Assembly: GCF_900107255.1 (NCBI RefSeq)
Contig: NZ_FNPH01000010.1
Coordinates: forward strand, 1-64,000
DNA length: 64,000 bases
DNA from: Micromonospora pattaloongensis
Lineage (GTDB): Bacteria > Actinomycetota > Actinomycetes > Mycobacteriales > Micromonosporaceae
Direction of reading: 5' to 3'
Shown here: positions 11,294 through 21,215 of the stretch, in pieces
Numbering within the stretch: position 1 is the stretch's first letter
Layout of the letters: every line of letters begins with the position of its first letter
Position numbers and translations under genes: made by a program
Notes under the pieces: generated by a model
The model's database searches: none
Told to the model about the DNA's origin: nothing
Seen by the model: the letters and a program-made list of their open reading frames with translations, nothing else

Positions 11294-13789
11294 TCAGGCG
11301 CGCAGGGCGGCTCCGACCCGGGAGGCGGCCTCGGCGACGGCGGCGTCGCGGGCGACCACCGCCTCCTCGACGGTGAGGGTGCGGTCCGGGGCCCGGAACG
11401 TCAGCTTGTACGCCAACGACTTGCGCCCCTCGCCGAGCTGCTCCGAGACGTACACGTCGAAGAGCCGCACCGACTCCAGCAGCTCGCCCGCGCCGTCGCG
11501 CAGCGCCCGCTGCACGTCGGCCGACGGCACCCCGGCGTCCACCACCAGCGCCACGTCGATCAGCGCCGGCGGGAAACCGGAGATCCGCGGCGCCGGCGCG
11601 ACCGGCAGCGCCGGCAGCGCGTCGAGGTCGAGCTCCATCGCGCAGGTACGCCGCGGGAGCTCCAACGCGGAGACCACCGCCGGGTGCAGCTCACCGGCGT
11701 ACCCGACCACCGTGCCGTCCACCACCAGCTCGGCGCAGCGGCCGGGGTGCCACGGGGCGCGCTCGCCCTGGCGTACCACCACCCGCTCGCCGCGCAGCCC
11801 CGCCGTGTCGAGCACGATCCGGGCCGCCTCGACCGCGTCCGCCCAGCTCGCCGGCCGGCCCGCGCCCCACCATCCGCCGGGCTCGACCTCACCGGCGAGC
11901 ACCGCCGCGACGTGCCACGGCTGGTGCGGCACCGCCGCGTCGGCCGCGGCGAACTCCGCCTCCGACGGCCGGTCGTGCACGCCCATCGCCGACGGCGCAG
12001 CGGCCCCCGCGCGCGGATGGAACACCACCCCGATCTCGTAGAGCGCGAGGTCGCGCTGCCCCCGCCCGACGTTGCGGCGCAGCGTCGCCAGCAGCGGCGG
12101 CAACAGCGTGGTACGCAGCAGCGGCTCGGTGTCCGACAGCGGGTTGGCCAACCGCACCGCCGCGCGCCGCGGATCGTCGGCCGGCAGCCCGAGCGCCTCG
12201 CCGAACTCCGTCGACACGAACGGGTACGACAGCACCTCGACGTAGCCGTTCTCGGCCAGCGCCCGCGCCACCGAACGGCGGCGCCGCTGCTCGTCGGTCA
12301 GGCCGCGGCCGGCCGGGGCCAACGGCAGCGCGCCGGGCACGTTGTCGTACCCGTCGAGCCGCGCCACCTCCTCGACCAGGTCCGCCGGGTCGGTCAGGTC
12401 CGGCCGCCAGCTCGGCGGGGTCACCGTGAGCCGGTCGCCGTCGGCGGCCACCACGCAACCGATCCGTTCCAACAGCTCGGTCACCCGCGCGGCGGGGTAG
12501 GGCACGCCGATCCGGCGCGCCGGCAGGTCGGCGTCGATCACGACCGGGGCGAGCGGGCGCACGTGATCGACGTCGAGGATCTCGTCGCCGACCGTGCCGC
12601 CGCCGTACTCGGTCAGCAGCGCGACCGCCCGGTCCACCGCGACCAACGTGAGCGCCGGGTCGACCCCGCGCTCCCAGCGCTTGGCGGCCTCGCTGAACAG
12701 CTTGTGCCGTCGGGCGGTGCGCCCGACCATCACCGGGTCCCAGTGCGCCGCCTCGAAGAGCACGTTGACGGTGGCGCCCGGCACGACCTCGCTGGTCTCG
12801 CCGCCCATCACCGCCGCGAGCGAGATCGGGCCGGTGTCGTCGAGGATCACCATGTCCTCGGCGTCGAGCACCCGCGCCACCCCGTCCAGGGTGGTGAGCT
12901 TCTCCCCCGCCGTCGCCCGCCGCACGACCAGCGGCCCGCGCAGCCGGTCCAGGTCGAAGGCGTGCATCGGCTGACCGAGCTCGAGCATCACGTAGTTGGT
13001 GATGTCGACCGCGAGGCTGATGCTGCGGATGCCGGCCACGGTCAGGCGTCGCACCATCCAGTCCGGCGACGGCGCGGCGGGGTCGATCCCCCGCACGACG
13101 CGGGCGCTGAACCGGTCGCAGCCGACCGGGTCGCGCACCTCCACCGGGTACGCCGGGGTCGGCGTCGCGCCCGGCGCCGCCACCGCGCCCGGGTCCCGGA
13201 ACGGCACGTCCAGCGCGTGCGACAGCTCGCGGGCGATACCGCGCACCGACATCGCGTAGCCGCGGTCCGGGGTGATCTCCAGCTCGATCACCACGTCGTT
13301 GAGCCCGATCACCGGGCGGGCGTCGTCGCCCGGCTCGGCGGACACGTCCGGCGGCAGCACCAGGATGCCGGCGTGCTCGTCGCTGATGCCCAGCTCGCGG
13401 GCCGAGCAGATCATGCCCTTCGACATCCGCCCGTACGTCTTGCGCGCGCCGATGGCGAAGCCGCCGGGCAGCACGCCGCCGGGGAGGATCACGACGACCC
13501 GGTCCCCGACCGAGAAGTTCGTCGCGCCGCAGACGATCTCCTGCGGCTCGCCGGTGCCGTTCGCGGCGCCGACGTCGACCAGGCAGTGGCGGATCGGCTT
13601 CTTGAAGCCGGTCAGCTCCTCGATCTGCCGCACCTCGCCGACCACCAGGGACCCGGTGATCGTGGCACCCTGGTCGACGATCGCCTCCGGCTCCAGCCCG
13701 AGACCGACCAGCGCGCGTTCGAGCTGCTCGACGGTGAGATCGGCGGGCAGGTCGACGTGCTCGCGCAGCCAGGACAGAGAAACTCGCAT
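11294..13789 (-). CDS. pheT: Phenylalanyl-tRNA synthetase beta subunit
   Basis: An 831-residue beta chain of the alpha2-beta2 PheRS that charges tRNA-Phe. The N-terminus (MRVSLSWLREHVDLP) leads into an EMAP-II-like tRNA-binding domain (about 40-155). B3/4 editing and B5 domains follow, then a pseudo-catalytic core. The C-terminal FDX-ACB anticodon-binding domain contains SVRLFDVYVSEQLGEGRKSL. It starts 39 bases after pheS and is clearly co-transcribed. Confidence 0.97.
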   Translation of the reverse strand: MRVSLSWLREHVDLPADLTVEQLERALVGLGLEPEAIVDQGATITGSLVVGEVRQIEELTGFKKPIRHCLVDVGAANGTGEPQEIVCGATNFSVGDRVVVILPGGVLPGGFAIGARKTYGRMSKGMICSARELGISDEHAGILVLPPDVSAEPGDDARPVIGLNDVVIELEITPDRGYAMSVRGIARELSHALDVPFRDPGAVAAPGATPTPAYPVEVRDPVGCDRFSARVVRGIDPAAPSPDWMVRRLTVAGIRSISLAVDITNYVMLELGQPMHAFDLDRLRGPLVVRRATAGEKLTTLDGVARVLDAEDMVILDDTGPISLAAVMGGETSEVVPGATVNVLFEAAHWDPVMVGRTARRHKLFSEAAKRWERGVDPALTLVAVDRAVALLTEYGGGTVGDEILDVDHVRPLAPVVIDADLPARRIGVPYPAARVTELLERIGCVVAADGDRLTVTPPSWRPDLTDPADLVEEVARLDGYDNVPGALPLAPAGRGLTDEQRRRRSVARALAENGYVEVLSYPFVSTEFGEALGLPADDPRRAAVRLANPLSDTEPLLRTTLLPPLLATLRRNVGRGQRDLALYEIGVVFHPRAGAAAPSAMGVHDRPSEAEFAAADAAVPHQPWHVAAVLAGEVEPGGWWGAGRPASWADAVEAARIVLDTAGLRGERVVVRQGERAPWHPGRCAELVVDGTVVGYAGELHPAVVSALELPRRTCAMELDLDALPALPVAPAPRISGFPPALIDVALVVDAGVPSADVQRALRDGAGELLESVRLFDVYVSEQLGEGRKSLAYKLTFRAPDRTLTVEEAVVARDAAVAEAASRVGAALRA

Positions 13790-13828
13790 GACTCAGACCG
13801 CCGTTTCCAAAGCTCGGTTCCGCATCGG

Positions 13829-14941
<1,113 letters not shown>

Positions 14942-15061
14942 TCAGAGTCTACGGACGCGCGGCTTCGCCGTAGCCCACCGGTGCGGGGAGGAGAGCAGGA
15001 AGGGATCAGGCCTGCCGCCCGCCGGGACCGGCGGGCCGGGTAAACGAGTGCCGACGGGCGC

Positions 15062-15931
15062 TCATCGTGACGACTCCCTGGATCGCAATGCTCTGGCCGA
15101 AGCGTACAGGCAGACGGCGGCGGCGGCAGCCAGGTTCAGGCTCTCCGCGCGGCCGTGCAGCGGCACCCGGACCCGGGCGTCGGCCGCAGCGGCCAGCTCG
15201 GCTGGCAGGCCGTGGGCCTCGGAGCCGAAGAGCCAGGCGGTCGGGCGGGCCAGCCCGCCGGCGTCGGCGAGATCGTCGAGATCGGTCTCGCCGTACCCGG
15301 TGGCGGCCAGCACGGCCAGGCCGGACGCGCGCAGCGCCGCCACCACCGCGGCCGGGTCGGCGGCGCGCACCACGTCCACGTGGAAGAGGCTGCCGGCGGT
15401 GGCGCGCACACACTTGCCGTTGTACGGGTCCACCGCGTCGCCGGCGAAGACCACCGCGCCCGCCCCGGCCGCGTCCGCGGTGCGCAGCACGGTCCCGGCG
15501 TTGCCGGGGTCACGGATCTCGGCGAGCACCGCGGCCAGCCGGGGCGGCTCACGCAGCGCCGCGGCCAGCGGTACGTCGCGGTGGGCGCAGACCGCCACGA
15601 CCCCCTGCGGGGCGACGGTCTCGGTCAACGCGGCGAGCCCGTCGTCGGTCACCGGCGAGACCGGCACCCCGGCCGCGGCCGCGGCGGCGGCCAGTTCGGG
15701 ATAGCGGTCGAGGCCGGCTTCGGTGCCGAAGAGCTCGTGGACCACGCCCGGCACGGTGAGCGCCTCCCGGACCGCCTGTGGTCCCTCGGCCAGGAACCGG
15801 CCGGTCTCGTCGCGTTCGCGGCGCCGCTGCAGGCGCCGGGCCGCCACGATCCGCGGGGTACGGGCGGTGAAGCGCGGCGCGTCGGAGTCCCAGACGCGAT
15901 CGAGGCGCCCCTCATGCGGATGCATCGACAT
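15062..15931 (-). CDS. TrmH/SpoU family RNA 2'-O-methyltransferase
   Basis: A 289-residue knotted SPOUT methyltransferase, probably acting on 23S rRNA or tRNA. The N-terminal SpoU substrate-binding domain spans about 20-105. The three SAM-site motifs are EIRDPGNAGTVLRTADAAG, LFGSEAHGL and LNLAAAAAVCLY. The last is usually SLNVAVAAAV, so it is slightly divergent. It sits between rplT and pheS, the usual place for this gene in actinobacteria, 27 bases after rplT. The target nucleotide cannot be told from sequence. Confidence 0.9.
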   Translation of the reverse strand: MSMHPHEGRLDRVWDSDAPRFTARTPRIVAARRLQRRRERDETGRFLAEGPQAVREALTVPGVVHELFGTEAGLDRYPELAAAAAAAGVPVSPVTDDGLAALTETVAPQGVVAVCAHRDVPLAAALREPPRLAAVLAEIRDPGNAGTVLRTADAAGAGAVVFAGDAVDPYNGKCVRATAGSLFHVDVVRAADPAAVVAALRASGLAVLAATGYGETDLDDLADAGGLARPTAWLFGSEAHGLPAELAAAADARVRVPLHGRAESLNLAAAAAVCLYASARALRSRESSR

Positions 15932-15958
15932 GAGAGACGCCTCGATAACGCGTGCTGG

Positions 15959-16351
15959 TCAGGCGGCCTGCGCGGCGGCGCCGCCGGTGCCCTCGGCCGC
16001 GACGGCGGCACGGGCGATCTCGACCATGCCCTTGAACGCGACCTCGTCGTTGACGGCGAGGTCGGCCAGGATCTTGCGGTCGACCTCGACGCCGGCCAGC
16101 TTGAGGCCCTGGATCAGGCGGTTGTAGGTCATCCCGTTGGCGCGGGCACCCGCGTTGATCCGGGTGATCCACAGCTGCCGGAAGTCGCCCTTGCGGTCGC
16201 GACGGTCCCGGTAGGCGTACTGCATCGAGTGCAGCACCTGCTCCTTGGCCTTGCGGTAGAGGCGGGAGCGCTGACCGCGGTAACCGCTCGCGGTCTCCAG
16301 CAGGGCGCGGCGCTTCTTCTGGGCGTTAACAGCCCGCTTGACGCGTGCCAT
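15959..16351 (-). CDS. rplT: 50S ribosomal protein L20
   Basis: A 130-residue L20, an early assembly protein bound to 23S r[18 protein letters not shown] and [18 protein letters not shown] are diagnostic. The Ala-rich tail (about 118-130) extends past the usual end, as in other actinobacteria. It is the third gene of infC-rpmI-rplT, 32 bases after rpmI. Confidence 0.98.
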   Translation of the reverse strand: MARVKRAVNAQKKRRALLETASGYRGQRSRLYRKAKEQVLHSMQYAYRDRRDRKGDFRQLWITRINAGARANGMTYNRLIQGLKLAGVEVDRKILADLAVNDEVAFKGMVEIARAAVAAEGTGGAAAQAA

Positions 16352-16383
16352 CTCACGTACTCCTTCAGGTCAGGTGGCGCGCG

Positions 16384-16578
16384 TCAGCGGCCGAGCAGCT
16401 TCTTGATTCGCTTGACGTCGGCCTTGGCGACCTCGGCCACGCCGGTCAGCCGGCGGGTCCGCTTGGAGGACTTACCCTCCAGCAGGTGGCGCTTGCCGGC
16501 CTGCTCGGCGACGATCTTGCCGCTGCCGGTGCGCTTGACCCGCTTGCCCATCCCGGTGTGGGACTTCATCTTCGGCAT
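16384..16578 (-). CDS. rpmI: 50S ribosomal protein L35
   Basis: A 64-residue basic protein, [20 protein letters not shown] and onward, of the exact family length. The ATG at 16578 is used; the open frame extends upstream but without homology. It lies between infC and rplT. Confidence 0.97.
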   Translation of the reverse strand: MPKMKSHTGMGKRVKRTGSGKIVAEQAGKRHLLEGKSSKRTRRLTGVAEVAKADVKRIKKLLGR

Positions 16579-16597
16579 CTGAAACGTCTCTCCCCTG

Positions 16598-17221
16598 TTA
16601 CTCGCCGGTGGTCCCGGCGGGTCCGGCCGCCTCGGCCGGCGGCGCCGTCTCGGCACCGGCCTCCCGCTCGCGCGGCGAGCCCGCCTTGGCGGCCGTGGCG
16701 GACGCCTTGACGGCTCGGTGCGGAGCCAAAACCATGATCATGTTACGGCCGTCCTGCTTCGGAGCGGCCTCGACGTAGCCCAGCTCCGAAATCTCGGACT
16801 CGAGCCGGCGCAGGAGCCGGTAACCCAGCTCCGGGCGGCTCTGCTCCCGACCGCGGAACATGATCGTCACCTTGACCTTGTCACCGGCCTTGAGGAACCG
16901 CACCACGTGACCCTTTTTGGTCTCGTAGTCGTGCGGGTCGATCTTCGGCCGGAGCTTCATCTCCTTGATGACGGTCTGCTGCTGGTTCCGCCTGGCTTCG
17001 CGCGCCTTGAGTGCACTCTCGTACTTGAACTTGCCGAAGTCCATGAGCTTGCACACCGGCGGGCGCGCCATCGGCGCAACCTCGACCAGGTCCAGGTCGA
17101 CGTCCGCGGCCAGCTGCAGGGCGCGCTCCAGCGGGACGATGCCCACCTGCTCACCCTCAGGGCCGACCAGTCGGACCTCACGTGCCCGGATCTGTTCGTT
17201 CACGCGTGGCTCGACGCTGAT
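16598..17221 (-). CDS. infC: Translation initiation factor IF-3, with a probable ATC start codon
   Basis: IF-3 binds the 30S subunit and checks the start codon and initiator tRNA. The N-domain reads [21 protein letters not shown]; the C-domain contains [13 protein letters not shown] and [20 protein letters not shown] at 17203 is the first standard start, but it has no nearby ribosome site. Six codons upstream, ATC (17221-17219) follows GAGGAGG with a 4-base gap and adds (M)SVEPR, which matches the MS-E-RVNE-I start known for actinobacterial IF-3. Non-standard AUU/AUC starts with autoregulation are a classic infC feature. With ATC the protein has 207 residues and an Ala/Glu-rich tail. Confidence 0.9.
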   Translation of the reverse strand: MSVEPRVNEQIRAREVRLVGPEGEQVGIVPLERALQLAADVDLDLVEVAPMARPPVCKLMDFGKFKYESALKAREARRNQQQTVIKEMKLRPKIDPHDYETKKGHVVRFLKAGDKVKVTIMFRGREQSRPELGYRLLRRLESEISELGYVEAAPKQDGRNMIMVLAPHRAVKASATAAKAGSPREREAGAETAPPAEAAGPAGTTGE

Positions 17222-17299
17222 GGGGCCTCCTCGAGTCCGTTCTCCTCGGTGCCGACCCCCGTCGGCCCCCCGGTTGGGAACCGACCCGGGAAAGCAGAA

Positions 17300-17321
17300 G
17301 GCCCCGGCACATGCCAGGGCC
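17300..17321 (-). promoter_or_regulatory. Terminator-like hairpin in the infC leader (attenuator candidate)
   Basis: On the minus strand GGCCCTGGCA-TG-TGCCGGGGCC forms a roughly 10-bp stem (one G-U) with a tiny loop. It is followed by TTCTGCTTT and lies 80 bases upstream of infC. Its place inside a ~250-base leader suggests transcription attenuation or a mimic structure. The regulator is unknown. Confidence 0.5.
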
Positions 17322-17442
17322 CACTCGACCGGTCAACGGCGTCGTAACGACGCGTGACCCGAGCCGGACTGCTCCGACCCGGGTGACCGGACCCGGCCAC
17401 CAGATGGGCGACTCGGGTGGGAGCAGGCGCTCCGCTTTGCGG

Positions 17443-17461
17443 CTGTCACGCGTGGTGACAG
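17443..17461 (-). promoter_or_regulatory. Inverted repeat at the start of the infC leader
   Basis: CTGTCAC-GCGTG-GTGACAG has 7-bp perfect arms. It lies just after the predicted start of the infC transcript, so it could be a 5' stabilising hairpin or an operator. Confidence 0.4.
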
Positions 17462-17477
17462 CGCGGTCGACGCAGCA

Positions 17478-17507
17478 AGGCTAGCAGGTCGGCGCGCCAT
17501 CGGCGAA
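17478..17507 (-). promoter_or_regulatory. infC-rpmI-rplT promoter candidate
   Basis: The minus strand has TTCGCC (17507 to 17502), 18 bases, then TAGCCT (17483 to 17478). The same TTCGCC / TAGNCT pattern occurs before metK. It gives a leader of about 250 bases before infC. Confidence 0.5.
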
Positions 17508-17551
17508 CCGGGGGTTCGCGTTCGCCGATGCGACGTCCCCGCGGGGCGCCG

Positions 17552-18013
17552 CTACCGGACGGGCACCTGCTGCTGGTGGGCGGCGTGCAGCGCGCGCAGC
17601 GCCCGGACGCCCTCCACGGCGCGCTCCCGGTCGACCACCTGCAGCGCCACCATCGGGATCAGATCGTCGTCGTGCAGCTCCAGACTCGCCCACGCGGCGC
17701 CCCGATCGAAGCGCACCGCCCGCACGACCTCCCAGGGCAGCTCGTACGAGCCGATCACGTTGCGGACCCGGACGCCGCGCGCGTCGGCCTCCACCCTCGG
17801 ACGGGTGAAGAGCAGGATGATCGCCGCGCCGAACAGGCCGAGCCCGACCATGGCGAGCTGGTCGCCGCGCTGGAACGCCCCCATCCCCCCGCCGGTGGCC
17901 CCGCGCAACGCCGTGCCGACCAGGGTGAAGGTGATCAGCAGCGCGGCGGCGAGCAGCCAGCACGTCACCCTGATCCGGTGCGGCCGCAGACGGAGGACGT
18001 CGGAGGAGGTCAC
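17552..18013 (-). CDS. PH-domain membrane protein
   Basis: A 153-residue protein with two predicted transmembrane helices (about 16-38 and 53-70). A bacterial PH-like domain follows (about 71-135; VEADARGVRVRNVIGSYELP is the entry strand region). The GTG at 18013 gives the VTSSDVLRLRPHR start common to actinobacterial members. Function is unknown; membrane-anchored bacterial PH domains often bind peptides or proteins. It lies downstream of hisG in the same direction, with a transporter gene between. No strong ribosome site is seen. Confidence 0.75.
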   Translation of the reverse strand: MTSSDVLRLRPHRIRVTCWLLAAALLITFTLVGTALRGATGGGMGAFQRGDQLAMVGLGLFGAAIILLFTRPRVEADARGVRVRNVIGSYELPWEVVRAVRFDRGAAWASLELHDDDLIPMVALQVVDRERAVEGVRALRALHAAHQQQVPVR

Positions 18014-18050
18014 GTACCGAGTGTGCCACCAGCCCCCGGTCGCGCCGCCG

Positions 18051-18980
18051 TCAGGTGCCGGTGGCGACCGGACGCACGGCACGGCCGGAGACGACCACCG
18101 CGAGCAGCGTGAGCACCGCGCCGGCCAGCAACGCCGGCGTGACGGCGGGCTTGCCCGGCAGTAGCACGTCGAGCAGCATCGCCCCGGCCAGCTGCCCGCC
18201 CACCACGCTCAACCCGGTCCGCAGCACGCCCACCGAGCGGACGCTGAGCAGCAGGATCACCACGATGCAGACGCCGAGCAGCCCTCCGCAGTAGAGGTAC
18301 CACTGCGACGGCCATCGCGCGTGGGCGGCGGCGCCGAACGCCCCGACCGCCGCCGCCACCGCCAGGATCAGCGGGGTGCCGACCGCGAAGTTCACCGCCG
18401 TGCCGGCCGCGGTGGTGCTGGCGGCCGAGACCCGCCCGTTGAGCGCCGACTGCAGCGCCACGGCGAGCCCGGCCGCGACGGCGAGCAGGACCACGCCGAC
18501 GGCGAACTCGCCGACCGGGCGGCCGAGCTGGGACAGCGCCACCGCGCCGATGCCCAGCAGCGCCCCGGCGACCCGCGGGCCCGTCAACGCGAGCCGACCG
18601 GCCGGGGCGAGCCCGGTGCGGTCCACCGCGAGCCCGCCGAGACTGTTCCCCGCCACCTGGGCGATCGTGAAGACCGCGACGCCGAGCACCGGCACGGCGT
18701 AGGTGGCGGCCGTGACCAGGAACGCCCCGCCCGCCCCGCCGAGGTACGCCCACCACGGCAGCCGGGCGTGCCGCAGCGCGCGCAGGCCGCTGCGCATCGA
18801 GGGCATCAGGAACAGCCCGGCGAGCACGATCAGGCAGCCGCCGAGGTTGTTCACGACCGCGCCGAGCACGGCGCTGCCGACCCGGACGCCCAGCTCGGCG
18901 TTGGCCGCGCTCTGCGCCGCCGACGCGACGCCGCCGAGCCCGGCGAGGCAGAGCGCCGCCCAGGGGGGCAGCGCCTTCAC
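18051..18980 (-). CDS. DMT-superfamily transporter, YdcZ (DUF606) type
   Basis: A 309-residue, ten-helix membrane protein made of two repeats of about 150 residues, each opening with a small-residue-rich helix and an AxN motif (SAANAELGVRVGS and SALNGRVSA). This is the YdcZ/DUF606 branch of the drug/metabolite transporters. The substrate is unknown. It lies between hisG and the PH-domain gene, about 34 bases after hisG, so it is probably co-transcribed with the his genes. Confidence 0.8.
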   Translation of the reverse strand: MKALPPWAALCLAGLGGVASAAQSAANAELGVRVGSAVLGAVVNNLGGCLIVLAGLFLMPSMRSGLRALRHARLPWWAYLGGAGGAFLVTAATYAVPVLGVAVFTIAQVAGNSLGGLAVDRTGLAPAGRLALTGPRVAGALLGIGAVALSQLGRPVGEFAVGVVLLAVAAGLAVALQSALNGRVSAASTTAAGTAVNFAVGTPLILAVAAAVGAFGAAAHARWPSQWYLYCGGLLGVCIVVILLLSVRSVGVLRTGLSVVGGQLAGAMLLDVLLPGKPAVTPALLAGAVLTLLAVVVSGRAVRPVATGT

Positions 18981-19014
18981 CGCCGGCCCGTCCCGGCCGG
19001 CGCCCCCACCGGCG

Positions 19015-19863
19015 TCACAGCCGGCACGCGTGGATGTCCGTGACCAGGATCGCGCGGGCCCCGAGGTCGTACAGCTCGTCCATGATCCGGTGCATCTCGG
19101 CGCGCGTCACCATCGCCTGCACCGCCACCCAGCCCTCGCGGTGCAGCGGGGAGATCGTCGGCGACTCGATGCCGGGGGTCAGCGCGGTGGCCCGCTCGAG
19201 CAGGTCGGCGCGGACGTCGTAGGCGAGCATCACGTACTTGCGGGCGACCAGCACGCCCTGCAGCCGCCGGATCAGCTGGTCGACCTGGTGGCCGCCGGCC
19301 GGGGCGTCGACCCGGCGGATCAGCACCGCCGAGGAGCGCAGGATCGGCTCGCCGACGATGGCCAGCCCGGCCTGCCGCAGCGTGGCGCCGGTGGAGACGA
19401 CGTCGGCCACGATGTCGGCGACGCCGAGCCGGACCGCGTTCTCCACGGCGCCGTCGAGCCGGACAACAGAGGCGGTGAGCCCGTGCTCGTCGAGGTAGCG
19501 GGCGACGACGCCGGGGTAGGCGGTCGCCACGCGCCGGCCGTCGATCTCCTCGACCTTCGAGATGGTCCCCGCCGGGGCGGCGAACCGGAACGTCGCTGCG
19601 CCGAAGTCCAGGTCGAGGACCTCCTCGGCGGGGATGGCGGCGTCGACCAGCAGGTCCCGCCCGGTGATGCCGAGATCGAGATCGCCGGAGCCGACGTAGG
19701 TGGCGATGTCGCGGGGGCGCAGGTAGAAGAACTCGACCTCGTTGGCCTCGTCCCGGCAGACGAGATCCCGGTCGTCGGTGCGCTGGGCGTAGCCCGCCTC
19801 GCGCAGCATGCGGGTCGCGGGCCCGGAGAGGGTGCCCTTGTTCGGGATGGCGATGCGCAGCAT
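19015..19863 (-). CDS. hisG: ATP phosphoribosyltransferase, long form
   Basis: A 282-residue enzyme that catalyses the first step of histidine synthesis, from ATP and PRPP. The N-terminal domains carry MLRIAIPNKG and SGDLDLGITGRDLL. The C-terminal ~75 residues are the ACT-like regulatory domain of the long form, which needs no HisZ and is normally histidine-inhibited. ATG 19863 has AAGGAGC eight bases upstream. It lies 44 bases after hisE. Confidence 0.96.
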   Translation of the reverse strand: MLRIAIPNKGTLSGPATRMLREAGYAQRTDDRDLVCRDEANEVEFFYLRPRDIATYVGSGDLDLGITGRDLLVDAAIPAEEVLDLDFGAATFRFAAPAGTISKVEEIDGRRVATAYPGVVARYLDEHGLTASVVRLDGAVENAVRLGVADIVADVVSTGATLRQAGLAIVGEPILRSSAVLIRRVDAPAGGHQVDQLIRRLQGVLVARKYVMLAYDVRADLLERATALTPGIESPTISPLHREGWVAVQAMVTRAEMHRIMDELYDLGARAILVTDIHACRL

Positions 19864-19907
19864 CTCAGGTGCTCCTTCGATCGAAACGGTTGTCGCGACG
19901 GGGCACG

Positions 19908-20171
19908 TCAGAGATGTCGGTAGACGTCCTTGAGGTCGAGTCCGGTGGCCAGCATCAGCACCTGGGCCTGGTAGAGCAGCTGCGAGATCTCCTCCGCCGC
20001 CCGTTCCGGCCCCTCGTGCTCGGCCGCCATCCACGCCTCGGCCGCCTCCTCGACGACCTTCTTGCCGATCGCGTGCACGCCGGCCTCCAACGCCGCCACG
20101 GTCCCCGACCCCGGCGTGCGGGCGGCGGCCTTGGCCTGCAGCTCGGCGAACAGCTCCTCGAACGTCTTCAC
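19908..20171 (-). CDS. hisE: Phosphoribosyl-ATP pyrophosphohydrolase
   Basis: An 87-residue all-alpha NTP pyrophosphohydrolase, step two of histidine synthesis. The metal-binding [14 protein letters not shown] and [15 protein letters not shown] segments are typical of HisE. It starts at GTG 20171 and heads hisE-hisG. It is not fused to HisI, as is usual in actinobacteria. Confidence 0.94.
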   Translation of the reverse strand: MKTFEELFAELQAKAAARTPGSGTVAALEAGVHAIGKKVVEEAAEAWMAAEHEGPERAAEEISQLLYQAQVLMLATGLDLKDVYRHL

Positions 20172-20338
20172 GGCTGCCGATTCTCGCAGCCGGCCACGGG
20201 CGGCCCGCCGGCCGGGTCGTCGTGCCGCCCACCAGGTGGACCGGCGGCGGACGAGGCGACGCCGGGCCGCGACGAAATTGTGGCCAACCTGACGTTTTCC
20301 CTGCTGGGACGCGGATCGGCCGGCGCGCCGTACACCCC

Positions 20339-20344
20339 TATGCT
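20339..20344 (+). promoter_or_regulatory. -10 element for a probably leaderless ABC transporter transcript
   Basis: TATGCT ends seven bases before the ATG at 20352, so the transcript would begin at or next to the start codon. No ribosome site or convincing -35 is visible. Confidence 0.45.
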
Positions 20345-20351
20345 GTCGGCC

Positions 20352-21215
20352 ATGCCTAGCCGATCCATCCCCGTCGCGCTCGCGGGCGCGAGCGTGCTCC
20401 TCGCCGCCGTCGCCGGCTGCGCCCCGCAGGAGTCGACCCCGTCCACCCCCAGCGCCAGCGGGCTCGCGTGCGGCAAGGACGCGCTGAAGACCCGGACCGG
20501 CGGCAAGCTGACGATCGGCACGGACGACCCGGCGTACGAGCCGTGGTTCACCGAGAACAAGCCGGAGAACGGCAAGGGCTTCGAGTCCGCGGTCGCGTAC
20601 GCGGTGGCGGAGAAGCTCGGTTACGCCCGGGCGGACGTGGTCTGGACGCGGGTCACGTTCAACAACGCGATCGCCCCGGGCCCGAAGCCGTTCGACTTCG
20701 ACATCAACCAGTTCTCCGTGACGGAGGAGCGCAGGAAGGCGGTCGACTTCTCGTCGCCGTACTACCTCGTGCGGCAGACCGTCATCGCGCTGAAGGGCTC
20801 GAAGATCGCCGGCGCGAAGTCGCTGGCCGACCTCAAGGGCGCCACGCTCGGCGCGCAGGTCGGCACGACCAGCTACCAGGCAATCACCGACGTGATCAAG
20901 CCCAGCGGCAAGCCGCAGGTCTACAACTCCAACGACGACGCCAAGAAGGCGCTGCAGAACGGGCAGATCGACGGGCTCGTCGTCGACCTGCCGACCGCGT
21001 TCTACATCACCGGCGCCGAGATCACCGACGCGACGATCGTCGGGCAGCTGCCGCAGGTCGGCGTGCCCGAGCAGTTCGGCCTGGTGCTGGACAAGGACTC
21101 GCCGCTGACCGGGTGCGTGACCCAGGCCGTGGACGCGCTGCGCAACGACGGCAAGCTCACCGAGCTGGAGAAGCAGTGGCTCGCCCAGACGGCGGGCGCG
21201 CCCGAGCTCACGTGA
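20352..21215 (+). CDS. Amino-acid ABC transporter substrate-binding lipoprotein
   Basis: A 287-residue extracellular solute-binding protein (family 3). The signal peptide (1-24) ends in the lipobox VAGC, so it is lipid-anchored. [15 protein letters not shown] starts the first lobe, and [21 protein letters not shown] is the ligand-site region. The ATG at 20352 was preferred to one at 20340, which overlaps the -10. It is the first gene of a three-gene importer on the plus strand; the next gene overlaps by GTGA. A polar amino acid is likely, but the ligand cannot be specified. Confidence 0.9.
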   Translation: MPSRSIPVALAGASVLLAAVAGCAPQESTPSTPSASGLACGKDALKTRTGGKLTIGTDDPAYEPWFTENKPENGKGFESAVAYAVAEKLGYARADVVWTRVTFNNAIAPGPKPFDFDINQFSVTEERRKAVDFSSPYYLVRQTVIALKGSKIAGAKSLADLKGATLGAQVGTTSYQAITDVIKPSGKPQVYNSNDDAKKALQNGQIDGLVVDLPTAFYITGAEITDATIVGQLPQVGVPEQFGLVLDKDSPLTGCVTQAVDALRNDGKLTELEKQWLAQTAGAPELT

